DNA of 64,000 nt from Cryptomeria japonica. Taxonomy: Eukaryota; Streptophyta; Pinopsida; Cupressales; Cupressaceae. Position numbers and translations under genes: made by a program. The stretch covers positions 124,371,140-124,435,139 of the forward strand of contig NC_081410.1 in assembly GCF_030272615.1 (NCBI RefSeq). The letters are read 5' to 3'. Shown here one piece after another: positions 46,990 through 58,557 of the stretch. Under the pieces are notes generated by a model that saw only the letters and a list, made by a program, of their open reading frames with translations, searched no databases and had not been told where the DNA came from. Within the stretch, counting starts at the first letter, position 1. Each line of letters opens with the position of its first letter.

Positions 46990-47865
46990 CTACATTTTCC
47001 TCTCTCATTTGGACATAAGACATATAAGACATACATGATGGAAAAAGCGTGGAAACTATACTCAAGCATTCAAGCATTCAAGCAATTGATCATTTCAAGT
47101 CTCCATTCAAGGCTAAGTGTTGCATTCAAGACAAGGATTCAACCATTGAAGAGGAGATCACATACTACAACATACAACAACATACAACATCTAAACCTTC
47201 GCACATAAGGATACAAACATCCTTAGAACAAGGTATTAGTACTTGTTTTACATTACAGTCATTTACATTTACAACACTTGCTCATTTCTTGGTTAATTCC
47301 AAAACCGGGGTTTGACCTAAAGGCAAACCCCTAATCCCTAACCCCCCAATCGTCTTCGCTTTTCTATGTGTAGGTTGCAGGTATGCGGCTGAAATTGAAG
47401 ATCTGGAATCCTTGTGCAGAGACGAACAGATCCCCCTTCGTTTCGCGGATTTTTCGGAGGACCGTGGCAGTCGGGCGCCATCGTCCCGACGACTTTTGCT
47501 CAAATTTGCAGGATAGCACCGTATCGACATTTTACTGCTAATTCCAGGTCCGCAGCTTCATCCTATATCCCTATTTCAGTTTATAAGCGAATCTTTGTCA
47601 CTTTCTATGCATTCCTAGCTTAATCATTCTATCAACATTCTTTACAAAAGAGGGTAGCCTTGCTTTCTTAACCCTTGAAACTCATTTAGCATCCAATCTT
47701 GCATTGTGTGGGATTGGATCTTGTGGGTTTCAACCCCTCTTTTGAATGTAAAGTCTCTCTCCTAAGTGAAAACCATCAACCCTAGCGAACCTCCCTTCTC
47801 TCTCCTTGGAGTTGGAAGAGGGGAGGGCAACTAGGGTTCGATCGCGATTTTTTTGCTTTACATTT

Positions 47866-47883
47866 TGGTGAACCCGACGTGAA
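47866..47883 (+). other. Primer-binding site of the gag-only element
   Basis: TGGTGAACCCGACGTGAA, identical over 18 bases to the primer site of the autonomous Tat element at 14036-14053. Confidence 0.9.
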
Positions 47884-49042
47884 CATCCTTTCTGATTTTT
47901 CATGCTTAGATCTGAAAATTGATTCCTTGATTACATTTCCATGTTTGATCTTTTGCAAAATTTTAGAGGTGATTGCATAAAAACCCTAAAATTTCTTTTT
48001 AGTAATTAAACTTGTGAAATATTTAATTGTTAATGTTTGTTTCAGATCTGCCCTTCTATTACAAATCATCAATTCATATCTGTGCCTTAATTTTGAAAAT
48101 TAAGTGGTTAAATGTCAAAACCTTAATTTTTGAAACCCTCTTGGTTCAACCTTTGTCCGACAATTTCACTGATCAAAACATCTCCAAATCAGCTATAACT
48201 TTGGATTCCGTAATAAAATCACAATATCTTTCATCCCTGAAAATTTGGAAAAAAGTTGCGAGGACCGTGTGCACTCTGAGCGCCATCGTCCTCGACATTT
48301 TTTTCAAAATTTTGGGAGCAAGATTTTACTGTATTTTCCTGCTAAAATCCAGAATTTTGACTGATTTTATCAATTATAACACTTTCAAAATTATAGTCAA
48401 AGTTGGTCTTGTGATTGCTTGGTTTAGGGCTCCTTATCATTCAAAAATCATTGAAATTGAAATTCATGTCAAAATTGTGTTTCTTACTGTCCTAAATCTG
48501 AAAAGTGTGTTTGCATTCATTCGAAATCCCAGTGCTTTATTCAAATTTTTGCAATTTGTGACTTTTGAAATTAAGTGCTTAATTACAACAACTTTGATTT
48601 CCGCTTTCAAAATTGAATTTTGCGTGAAATTGAGTCAATTTTTAAATTTCAAAACTTGCATTGCTCTTAACATTCCCTCTAAAATCATAAAATTCAAAAT
48701 TTCAGTTTCCCTCTCTTTTTCAAAATTCAAAATTTTGCATTTTTCGACAATCTGGGTAGGGTTCAATTTTGAGATTGCAACTTTAATTTGGCCTATCTAC
48801 AGATCGTAAAATCACTCAATTTTTTCAGATTAGCTCTAAAATCATCATACCTTTCATCCCTGCAAATTTTGAAAAAAGTTGCAAGGACCGTGTTGCACTC
48901 CGAGCGCCACGGTCCCGGACATTTTTTCCGAAATTTCGGGAGACTGTCGTGATTGCATTTAACAGCTTAAATCTAGAAGATTGGCTGGTTTTACTGAAAA
49001 TTGCTACCTCTAAATTCAAAATTTCCTCTTCCTCTCTAGTGC
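47884..49042 (+). other. Leader of the gag-only element, with hairpin repeats and an extra open frame
   Basis: Contains two diverged copies of an about 110-bp segment (48210-48320 and 48838-48950), each with a GGACCGTG...GTCC hairpin. A 260-codon frame (48027-48809) runs through the leader. It is rich in Phe, Ile, Lys and Leu and shows no motif I know. Its length is notable for AT-rich DNA, but composition bias towards TTT and AAA may explain it. Some Tat/Ogre relatives do carry a frame before gag. Confidence 0.5.
48885..48915. other. Leader hairpin of the gag-only element
   Basis: GGACCGTG (48885-48892) pairs perfectly with CACGGTCC (48908-48915) across a 15-base loop. A related hairpin is at 48260-48295 (CGAGGAC/GTCCTCG), and a weaker one in each LTR (47459-47486, 54087-54114). 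Confidence 0.55.
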
Positions 49043-52000
49043 ATGAGTTTTACAACAATAAGCCCTACTTACACTATTCCCGTTAGACGAAGCTGTAGAA
49101 TTAAGTCTCTCCGAGGTTTAATTACCGAGGAGATGGAACCTAATTTGAATAGCCTTTTTAACGAGGACATGGGTAATTCCTCTAATCCTCCTAATGATGA
49201 AGAAGCTCTCCATGAGGTTTCTGTAGAACAACTTTCCAAATTGGATAACCAATTTGACGATTTTCACCAATGGATGTCTCATGAGTATCCCGATAGTCAA
49301 GCTCTTCCTTTAATTGAGGGTCTAAAACGCATGCTTCAAAGTGATAAGAATGGAATTGATATTTTGCGTGGTATTTCACACATTGTGAATTCAAATGTGA
49401 TGCCTATGAAGAGTTGTGCCGAATCTTTAGGTTATACACAACCTCCTACACAAGTCAATCATTCTATTCCTTTGACAACTCCTATTGCTAGCATACCTAC
49501 CTTTACATCAAACATAATGACTACTTCTATACAAGACATTCCCCCTGTGATCACTAGTCATGGGGGCAATCCCTCTTCTTCAATTAACCCTATTCCTTCA
49601 TTCAATCCAACTTCTTCATACATTCCTTCAATGAGTGTTCCTATTACATCTTCACAAATGAACATCACGCAAGGGGGAAATTCATTTAACCATTCCACTC
49701 CTCCTTATAGTGTTCCTCCTGTCCAATCATCTCCTATGATTAATTATCATAGGGTCCCGCCACCTTACTCTCTACCTTCTTTCAATAACATAACACCTCC
49801 ATCTCAATCTAACACACCTAATATGAACTCTTTGACTGAAGCTACCATTAACAATCTTGCACAAACTGTCTCTTCTTTACAGCAACAAATTGCCTCTATG
49901 AATCAATCTAAGTTTAGTGTGCCCACATTTGATGTTGCGAGCCCACTTTCTCTTGACATTGTTCGGGCTATCCCTCCTAAACATGTTGAAATCCCGCATT
50001 TGGAGCTTTATAATGGTAAAGGTGATCCTCTAACACATGTTAAGACTTTTCAAACAATTTGTACTGATTTTGCTTATGACCAAAGGTTGCTTGCGAAACT
50101 ATTCACTAGAACATTAAGAGACAAAGCCCTACAATGGTATTGCTCATTGCCTTCTTATTCTATTACTTCTTTCAAACAACTTGCAAATGCTTTCATTCAA
50201 CAATTTTAAAACAATATAAGTCCTAAAGTTACTTTGATTGATTTAATGCATTGTAAACAAGGTGTTAAAGAAAAAGTGACTGATTTCATTGGTAGATATA
50301 AGCATTTGTATGCTCAAATTTCTTTTCCAGTGCCTGACAATGATATTCAAAGAATCTTTATTTCTAATTTACAAAAAGATATTCGAGACAAACTTCTGTT
50401 TTCTGAGTTTACTTCTTTCCAACAGTTGTGTGCAACTCTTCACAATTATCAACTGACTGTGAGTCAAATGGAACAATCACATCCTATGGCTTCGAGTGAT
50501 AAGGGTGATAGCAGTCAACAACCATTTGGGAAGTTTAAACCGAACAGAGATTCCATCAAATTCAATGAAAACATCATCAACAACAATGTGAATGCAGCAT
50601 CAGGTGTGCCTCCTATTTCTAAATTTTTCAAGAAAGAAAGAAAGTATACTCCTTTGAATGAATCATTGCATAGTATTATGAATAAGTTATTGGAACAAAA
50701 TGTGCTTACTCTTCCTCCTGTACGACAAATTGATCCTGCAAAGATTACTTCACCTTATTTTGATCACAAAGCTTTTTGTCACTTTCATCGTCAGCCTGGT
50801 CATGATACTGAAAAATGTTTTTCTTTAAAGGGTAAAATTCAAGATTTGATTGATAATAATACTATTTCTGTTTCTGGAGTGAATAATAAAGGCAACACAT
50901 CTGTAGCTCCTCCTAACCAAAATCTTCAGATTTTTACTGATCCATTACCTTCTCATACTTCTCATACCTCTAATGCAATTGAGGCTAATGACTCCTCTCT
51001 CTCATCTGATGGTCTTGTGTCTATGACTCCGAATGTGATTAACTTTGTAGAGAAGCAAGAAAACCCTAAAGAACCTTCCATCACATTTGATTCTAGTGAA
51101 ACCATTAGGGCACCTGATGGTCCTTTATACATAGTTGCAAAATTCAAGAATACACCTTGCCGTGGAGTGCTTATTGATCCTTCGTGCATGGTTAATGTTA
51201 TTACTGAAGAGTTTCTTTTTACTTTGCAATTGAATCAAGTGATCTACGACAAAACAAATGTGATTGTGAAATTATTTGATGCATTTTCTTCTCCTGCGAT
51301 TGGTTCTATTACATTACCCATTGAGGTCCATAACAAATCTCTTGATGTGAACTTTGCTATTATCCCTTCATCCGAACAATTTCATGTGAAGCTTGGCTAT
51401 CCTTGGCTATCTTCCATGAAAGCTATTGCTTCTCCTATACATAAGTGTTTGAAATTTCCCCATAATGGTGAAGTTGTTACTGTCAATCATAGTCTCTTTA
51501 AACCAGCTGAAAGAACTTCTAGTGTTCCTATTGATTACTTTTGGCCTAAACAATTCCAATCTCTTCCTCCGCGAAGTGATCATCTTTTCAAATCTTATCA
51601 AAAGTGGAAAACAGATATGATCCTATCTCTAAGTGAACCTAGAACACCTAAACTTGACATTCCTATCATTCTTGAGAAGGAAGTTCTTCCTTTGAAAGAT
51701 AAAACTAATGTCTTTCCTCAAGAAGATTCCCAACGCATCCCTATGGATGTGACTATGTCTATACCTAGCAAACTTCCTAAAAGTAGACCTATACCTCCTC
51801 GTCATGATGGACTTGGTCTTCTTCCTAAACCAAAAATTCCTCCTTTATATGGAGCAGTTCCTCCTCCTTCATTTTATAGAGAGAAGAGACCTTCTTCTTC
51901 TCCTATTATCCAGCTTAAACACCCAAGTGATAAGGATGAGAACATTCCTCCTCCTCAATCTTCTCCACTTCCTACTAAGACTAGATGAAATCGTTCTGCA

Positions 52001-52480
52001 CGTGAACGCCGATGAAAGCGTCGTCTTAGGGCTCAAGCAGCTGCTTCTCAAACTTTACAGTCTCCAAAAACACCTTCAACAAGCATTATTCCATTTTCTC
52101 CTCAGCCGGAAATTGAGCCTAAATCTCCTAAACATAAGATGCATGATGGTCTTGATCCTGTGCGAGTTAAAGATCCTATTTTTATAAATCTTGATGATGA
52201 TATGGATGAAAATGTTATTCATGATGAAAATGTTACTTCTCTTGCTTCTGATAGTGAATATGAACTTGTTGATATTGATAACCATTTATCTAATGAATTT
52301 TCTAAAGCACTTATCCTAGCTCCTAGACAAGAACAATGTGGCTTGGAACATGAACATAGCCCTTGTTTGGATCTTGTGATAGCTCCATCTGCTGTGTTGG
52401 ATGTTCCTCCTCTAGCGCGTTCCCTGCCTTCCCAAAACATTGATCAGCAAGATCAGGAGGTAGATGACGTGCTAGACTAG
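49043..52480 (+). pseudogene. Gag-protease protein of the non-autonomous element, three nonsense codons
   Basis: One frame of about 1146 codons from MSFTTISPTY to DDVLD, cut by TAA at 50207, TGA at 51986 and TGA at 52013. Gag matches the autonomous Tat polyprotein (LYNGKGDPLTHV, IFISNLQKDI, YTPLNESLHSIM). The zinc knuckle is CHFHRQPGHDTEKC, the same CX2HX4HX4C type. The protease reads GVLIDPSCMVN, followed by KFPHNGEVV, matching KFPHNGVEI in the Tat protein. A short HDGLGLLP is all that resembles the Tat G-patch. The two TGA codons lie in an Arg-rich, nuclear-signal-like stretch (about 51980-52035). The remaining C-terminal 150 residues are acidic (INLDDDMDEN) and have no pol homology. Both TGAs could be decayed CGA-Arg codons. 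The source copy presumably had one open frame. Confidence 0.88.
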
Positions 52481-53209
52481 TTACATTAGCATAGCAGATT
52501 CTCTCCTCCCCTCTCTTTTGTTACTTCTTCTATGTGTTATTCTCATTCTTCTATTTGTTGTCCTTAGTGTTGTCTACTTGAGGATGATGCAAAGCATTGA
52601 GATCTCTTTTGGTCTCTCTCATGTTGACTCAAAAGACACATGTGTTCCCTTCTTCTAGGTGACCTTCCTTGATTGGGGAATGAAGAACAATTATGCATAC
52701 ATACATATGATATATACATGACTTATCATACAGCATACTGACCCCGAGGAAAGCGAAGTCACCTCGTGCTTTGTGTTTTGTGCCTATTATCCTTGGGTTT
52801 ATCTCACACTTGGGGGCTAAATCTTTGCGATAACGTGCTCCTTTCCTTTCTCATTTCTTATGTGTATCACTACGTTAAAACAATCACCCTCGTTGAGGCG
52901 TGTGCGATCGCTTTAACGTAGGGGGGCATACACCCTGTCTATTCCTTTGGGATACTTGAAAATTTCTTGGCGAACTTAGCTTTGCCTTGAAAATTTTCGG
53001 TATTTCTCTTGCATGACTCATAGTGAGGGAACCTTACTACTGATAGTCATGGTTCTCCCTCATGATCTTCCCTTTTACTTTGTCAATCGAAGTCGTAAGA
53101 TCCTTAGTCCACTGGGGGCTTGGTGTGTCTTACCTCCTTGACGTGGTGAAAGTTTTTCAATGTTGTTTCCTTGTACTTTACCGGAAGTATGAGCATACAT
53201 ACTCCCGCT
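52481..53209 (+). other. 3' non-coding region of the gag-only element
   Basis: No frame of note. Includes short repeated phrases ending in GGGGGC (TTGGGGGCTAAA, TGGGGGCTTGG, TGGGGGCTAAA) that resemble the polypurine tract, possibly spare or decayed tracts. Confidence 0.5.
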
Positions 53210-53224
53210 AAAGTGGGGGCTAAA
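53210..53224 (+). other. Polypurine tract of the gag-only element
   Basis: AAAGTGGGGGCTAAA directly before TGTAG of the 3' LTR. Similar to AAAGAGGGGCAAA-TGTAG in the autonomous Tat element. Confidence 0.85.
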
Positions 53225-54491
53225 TGTAGTGTCCTAAAATTGCGACACTTGCAATTTCGACTACATTTCGGTCTTCATGATGGCGACGCAACACGCAACC
53301 TGAATGGAGACCCCGAAACCTGATTATGACACTGAAAACTACATTTTCCAAGCACCCTGGCCTGAACCTCCTTGCACCCTGCTGTCCCGGGAGGTGGGAC
53401 CAGAGCGCCCAGCACCCTGGTCCCTCAGGACCAGGGCGCCCAGCGCCCTGGTCCCCCAGGACCATGGCGCCCAGTGCCCTGGTCCCTGGGTCTATTTTGG
53501 GCCCGGTCTCCTAAGGGGACTTCGGGTCTTTTTGTTTGCAATTTGGAAAATTAACTTTCCTGGTCGGCCTAAGGTCAGGAAAATCAGTCTTTTAACCCTA
53601 ATTGGCAAGTATATAAACTACATTTTCCTCTCTCATTTGGACATAAGACATATAAGACATACATGACGGAAAAAGCGTGGAAACTATACTCAAGCATTCA
53701 AGCATTCAAGCAATTGATCATTTCAAGTCTCCATTCAAGGCTAAGTGTTGCATTCAAGACAAGGATTCAACCATTGAAGAGGAGATCACATACTACAACA
53801 TACAACAACATACAACATCTAAACCTTCGCACATAAGGATACAAACATCCTTAGAATAAGGTATTAGTACTTGTTTTACATTACAGTCATTTACATTTAC
53901 AACACTTGCTCATTTCTTGGTTAATTCCAAAACCGGGGTTTGACCTAAAGGCAAACCCCTAATCCCTAACCCCCCAATCGTCTTCGCTTTTCTATGTGTA
54001 GGTTGCAGGTACGCGACTGAAATTGAAGATCTGGAATCCTTGTGCAGAGATGAACAGATCCCCCTTCGTTTCGTGGATTTTTCGGAGGACCGTGGCAGTC
54101 GGGCGCCATCGTCCCGGCGAATTTTGCTCAAATTTGCAGGACAGCACCGTATCAACATTTTACTGCTAATTCCAGGTCCGCAGCTTCATCCTATATCCCT
54201 ATTTCAGTTTATAAGCGAATCTTTGTCACTTTCTATGCATTCCTAGCTTAATCATTCTATCAACATTCTTTTAGAAAAGAGGGTAGCCTTGCTTTCTTAA
54301 CCCTTGAAACTCATTTAGCATCCAATCTTGCATTGTGTGGGATTGGATCTTGTGGGTTTCAACCCCTCTTTTGAATGTAAAGTCTCTCTCCTAAGTGAAA
54401 ACCATCAACCCTAGTGAACCTCCCTTCTCTCTCCTTGGAGTTGGAAGAGGGGAGGGCAACTAGGGTTCGATCGCGATTTTTCTGCTTTACA
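53225..54491 (+). repeat. 3' LTR of the gag-only element
   Basis: 1267 bp, matches the 5' LTR except for fewer minisatellite units and scattered changes, mainly transitions. Followed by the TAACC duplication at 54492-54496. Confidence 0.93.
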
Positions 54492-54496
54492 TAACC

Positions 54497-55167
54497 ATAT
54501 TGTTCTTATGACAGTACCTGGAAATAAAAAGAGTCTTAAAAAGCCACGTAGGGCTGATGAGGAAATTAAACAAAACCAGGATACAACAGTTCCAACAATG
54601 AAACCATAAGCAAAAATGGAGAAAGGCACCCATTATTCATTTTTTCTAGTCTCCATATGTGGGGAAAGCAGCAGTCCGATTGAATCATCCGCAAGGAACT
54701 CGAACAGGTCCTTCATGACATCACCTCCCAAACCTCCCTGGTTCTCTTTTTCTTGATGCAGAAGACACATAGTAGTGGCTGAGGAATGCATGAACTTTAG
54801 GGCAAATTTCACAATTTTGTTGAAATGCTTGTCCAGAGTTTCAAGTTTCTTTTTAACATTGTTCAGATCCTTGGAAATGGCTTTACAACCCGCACATTGG
54901 ATAGCCTCCGCCTTTTCACCTCCACCAACAACAGTCTGAATGCCCATAGACTTCCTCCCATCTTCCTAACATATTTGTTTACCTTTAGCATTGGGGGGGA
55001 AGTAGTAGATACACCCTTGGCCACCATGGCAAAATCAGACCAATTCAAATTTGTATTTCCCGCCTTCATCATGGTCCCCCAAATAGACCAGTATATCCAC
55101 CCATAAAATAAACCATAGCAATTCATTTGTCGGTAAGATAGTTTTTATCTCTCCCTATGAGGGATTT
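54497..55167 (-). other. LINE 3' region after RNase H
   Basis: Lies downstream of the RNase H frame in the LINE. A 104-codon frame (54947-54633) holds a CAGC pair, a coiled-coil-like ISKDLNNVKKKLETL stretch and Gly-rich ends. I do not recognise it. It may be 3' UTR or leftover LINE or host coding sequence. Overlapping frames at 55126-54863 add no known motif. Confidence 0.35.
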
Positions 55168-55797
55168 CTATCTATCAGAAAGAGAGGCCAAGTGTCTCCA
55201 GCACCTCATACCCTTCATCTTAAGGCCTGCCACAGCCAGGGAGTCAGCCACCATATTGCCCTCTCTATAAATATGTTGAATATGAAATTTATCTAGCCAA
55301 ATAAGCATACACCATATGTCCTTCATAATTTTGCAAATCTTCCAGCTAATCCCAGAAACACCTTTGGTCGCCTCAATGATCAACTTAGAATCTTCTTCAA
55401 TCACCAATCTTTTAGAGTCAATAATGACAGCCAATTTAAGACCCCAGAAGAGCGCTAAGGCTTCAACTAGGTTACTCGAGGCTGAACCAAAATTGCCAGC
55501 ATAGGCCAAAACTAAATTACCCAAATTGTCTCTTATAATTCCACCTCCCGTCGCAACCCCATTGCGGGCGGTGCCATCAAAGTTGAGTTTAAACCATGAG
55601 GGGGAAGAGGCCGACCATCTAGTGTTGAATCTCTCCAACCTTATAGAATTTTCATAGTGGAGGAAGTTGTTAGACAATTTCCATTTCCTAACCCAACTGC
55701 AATCCATCTCCAAAGGGGCGTATTGTGGGATTTTCCATTTGCAGACCAGAGCATTCTTCCTAAGAAGCTTCTTCGTTATATGGATCACAGTGTCCAC
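55168..55797 (-). pseudogene. LINE ORF2 C-terminus: RNase H domain
   Basis: About 209 residues with the plant L1-type RNase H: FKLNFDGTARNG (first catalytic Asp), GGGIIRDNLGNLV, EALALFWGLKLA (Glu), VIEEDSKLIIEA (Asp) and YREGNMVADSLA (last Asp). All four acidic residues are present. The frame continues upstream as the linker from a zf-RVT domain. It is only the tail of ORF2, so not functional alone. Confidence 0.85.
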
Positions 55798-56402
55798 AAT
55801 GCTGTTGGTATCATGGAAGATTTGGTTATTCCTTTCTTTCCAGATGTTCTAGCAGACATGAGGAGGGATAAGTTTCCATAACTGTTTGATCGGGGGGTGA
55901 GATGATGGGCACTCCCAGTTGATGACAAACTGCTGCAAGTCTTCTAAGAAGGTCCAGATGATGTTGATTTTCTGTAAGACTTTGTACTAGACCATGGAGG
56001 CAAAAGGATAATGAATAAAAAGATGATTGATACTTTCCTCAGCATGATTACATACCACACACCAATTGGCCATCAAAAAGCCTCTCCTCTTAAGGTTATC
56101 AATGTTTAGGATCTTCCCATGGATAGTCGTCCACTAGAAAAAATTAATTTTTGGAATAAGCTACAAATTCCAAACTTTCCTCCAGCTGTAGAAATAATTG
56201 GTAGGAGTGATGAGAAGATTGTAGGCCAACTTGACAGTAAAGGACCTAGAGGAATTATTTGCCTGGAAAAACTTGTCAGCATGGGGGGATAGGGGAATCC
56301 TAACCTCCTCAAGAATCAACTGAAGATCCCCCACCAAATGACTCAAATGAGTGTTATCCCCCAGGCCATCAAAAAGCCTCTTCCAGTGACGAAGGGGGAT
56401 AA
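55798..56402 (-). pseudogene. LINE ORF2: zf-RVT zinc-finger region, broken
   Basis: On minus: IPKINFF-stop-WTTIHGKIL, NIDNLKRRGF, NWCVVCNHAEESINHLF, then Tyr where Cys is expected. This is the zinc finger found after RT in plant L1 LINEs. Stops at several points. The left border of the LINE (its 5' truncation) is at 56402 beside the target-site duplication. Confidence 0.75.
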
Positions 56403-56418
56403 GCTATTAGATTATGTT
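56403..56418. repeat. Target-site duplication of the LINE, right copy
   Basis: GCTATTAGATTATGTT, as at 46233-46248. Confidence 0.85.
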
Positions 56419-56749
56419 AAATTAATGGTAGAAACTAAATAAAGTAGAGTCTACCCCTTAAACTCATTAATGATTTCCACGTTCAGACCTCTACTCTTCT
56501 ATAAAAAACTATTTTTTTAGAATGAAAGGATTTTCAATAGTGATTAATGCATACTCTTATTATTTTCCAAGATTTGCCAATATTTTCTACCAAAACAATA
56601 GATATAAAAAAAATCGCTAATAAAATTAATATTTCTTTTTTTAAAAAGGAAAGATTTGCCAAGAAAAATTACTTTCTTTTTAAAAAAAATTAAATATTTT
56701 CCAAGATTTTATATAATTTTTTGACTAGGGTTTCTTAAAGTCATCACTG
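56419..56749. other. AT-rich flank, nothing seen
   Basis: T- and A-rich sequence between the LINE and the satellite array, no gene or repeat recognised. Confidence 0.4.
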
Positions 56750-58557
56750 CTTAGGACACCATATGACCCCTTATGACACCATTAGACCCCTTAGGATACC
56801 ATATTACCCCTTATAACACCATACAACACCTTAGGATATTGTATGGTCCTACTTGGGGTTGTATGGTGTGCTAAGAGATCATATGGTGTTGTTAGGGGTC
56901 TTGTTGGGTCATAAGGGGTCATATGGTGTGCTAAAGGCCCAGGTGATCTGAACTTATTTTTGTAAGCAGTATTGGCATTGATTTTTATATTGTAATAATG
57001 GTTCATCTTTCTCCCCAGGACACAATATGACCCCTTATGACACCATATGAGCCCTTAGGACACCATATGAGCCCTTAGGACACCATACGACACCTTAGGA
57101 TATCATATGGTCCTACTTGGGGTCGTATGGTATGCTAAGGGATCTTATGGTGTCGTTAGGGGTCATGTGGGGTCCTAAGGGTCGTATGGTGTCCTAAGGG
57201 GGCTCGGGTGATCTGAACTTATTTTTGTAAGAAGTATTGGCACTAGTTTTTATATTGTAATAATGGTTCATCTTGCCCCTTAGGACACCATATAACCCCT
57301 TAGGATACCATATGACGCCTTAAGATATCATATGGTCTTACTTGGGGTCATATGGTGTGCTAAGGGGTCTTATGGTGTCATTAGGGTTTGTGTGGGGATC
57401 TAATGATGCCACACGTGTTACAACACCATATGACCCCTTAGGACACCATACAACCCCTTAAGACATCATATGGTCCAAAAGGGTCATATGGTGTGCTAAG
57501 GGGTCATATGGTGTCGTTAGGGGTCATGTAGGGTCCTAGTGGTGCCACACATGTATTACAACACCATATGACCCATTAAGACACCATATGACCCCTTAGG
57601 ACATCATATGCTCCTAATGGATCATGTGGTGTGATAAGGGGTCACATGATGTCGTTAGGGGTCCTAATTGGGTCACACGTGTTACAACACCATATGACCC
57701 CTTAGGATATCATGCATGGTCCTAAGGAGTCATACAATGTCATTGGGGGTCATGTGGGGTCCTAATGGGGCCGCACATGTGCTAGAACACCATATGACCC
57801 CTTAGGACATCATATGACCCCTTAATATATCATATGGTCATAAGGGGTCATGTCATGTACTAAGGGGTCGTATGTTGTCATTATGGGTCTTTGGGGTTCT
57901 AATGGGGCCACACATGTGTTAGAACACCATATGACCCCTTAGGACACCATATGACCCCTTAGGACATCATATGGTCCTAAGGGGTGATGTGGGGTGATGT
58001 GGTATGGTAAGGGGTCATATGGTGTCATTAGGGGTCTTGTGGGGTCCTAATGGGTTTGCACATGTGTTAGAACACCATATGACCCCTTAGGACATCATAC
58101 GACCTCTTAGGACATCATATGGTCCTAAGGGGTCATGTGGTGTGCTAAGGGGTCATATGGTGTCATTAGGGGTCATGTGGAGTCCTAATGGTGTTGCATG
58201 TGTTACAACACCATATGACCCACTAGGACACCATATGACCCCTTAAGACATCATATGATTCTAAGGGGTCATGTGGTGTGCTAAGAGGTCACATGATGTC
58301 GTTAGGGGTCACGTGTGGTCCTAATTGGGCCACACATGTGTTACAACACCATATGACCCCTTTCGATGTCATACATGGTCCAAAGAGGTCATATGGTGTC
58401 ATTGGGGGTCATGTGGGGTCCTAATGGGGCTGCACATGTGTTAGAACATCATATGCTCCCTTAGGACATCATATATGGTCTTAAGGGGTCATATGGTGTG
58501 CTAAGGGGCCTTATATGATGTCATTAGGGGTTATGTGGGGTCCTAAGGGGGAGAGAG

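Larger units (their letters stand above)
46504..47862 (+). repeat. 5' LTR of the gag-only element
   Basis: 1359 bp, 92 bases longer than the 3' LTR because of three additional 31-bp minisatellite units at 46684-46860. It ends GCTTTACA, three bases before the primer site. Confidence 0.93.
46504..54491 (+). mobile_element. Non-autonomous Tat-like LTR element with gag and protease only
   Basis: Complete 7988-bp element: LTRs 46504-47862 and 53225-54491 (TGTAG...TTTACA), primer site, one long gag-protease frame, 3' region and polypurine tract, with perfect TAACC target-site duplications. Between protease and the 3' LTR there is no RT, RNase H or integrase, so it must borrow them. This is the plan of TR-GAG type elements described in plants. 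The LTRs are very similar apart from array length in a GC-rich minisatellite. Confidence 0.93.
46249..56402 (-). mobile_element. 5'-truncated L1-type LINE, split by a nested LTR element
   Basis: Bounded by perfect 16-bp duplications. The LINE runs on minus from 56402 to 54497 and, after the nested element, from 46498 to 46249. Its coding part holds a zf-RVT-like zinc finger (about 56180-56030) and an RNase H domain (55797-55168). The 3' end at 46249-46290 reads GGTTAGCCCCCTAGTTTTGG then a short A-rich tail on minus, like plant L1 3' ends. Actual LINE sequence is about 2.2 kb; EN and most of RT are missing because of 5' truncation. Confidence 0.85.

Noticed and set aside
46352-47038. Pro/Trp/Gly-repeat frames on both strands
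   Set aside because: They read the 31-bp LTR minisatellite, which has no stops in several phases.
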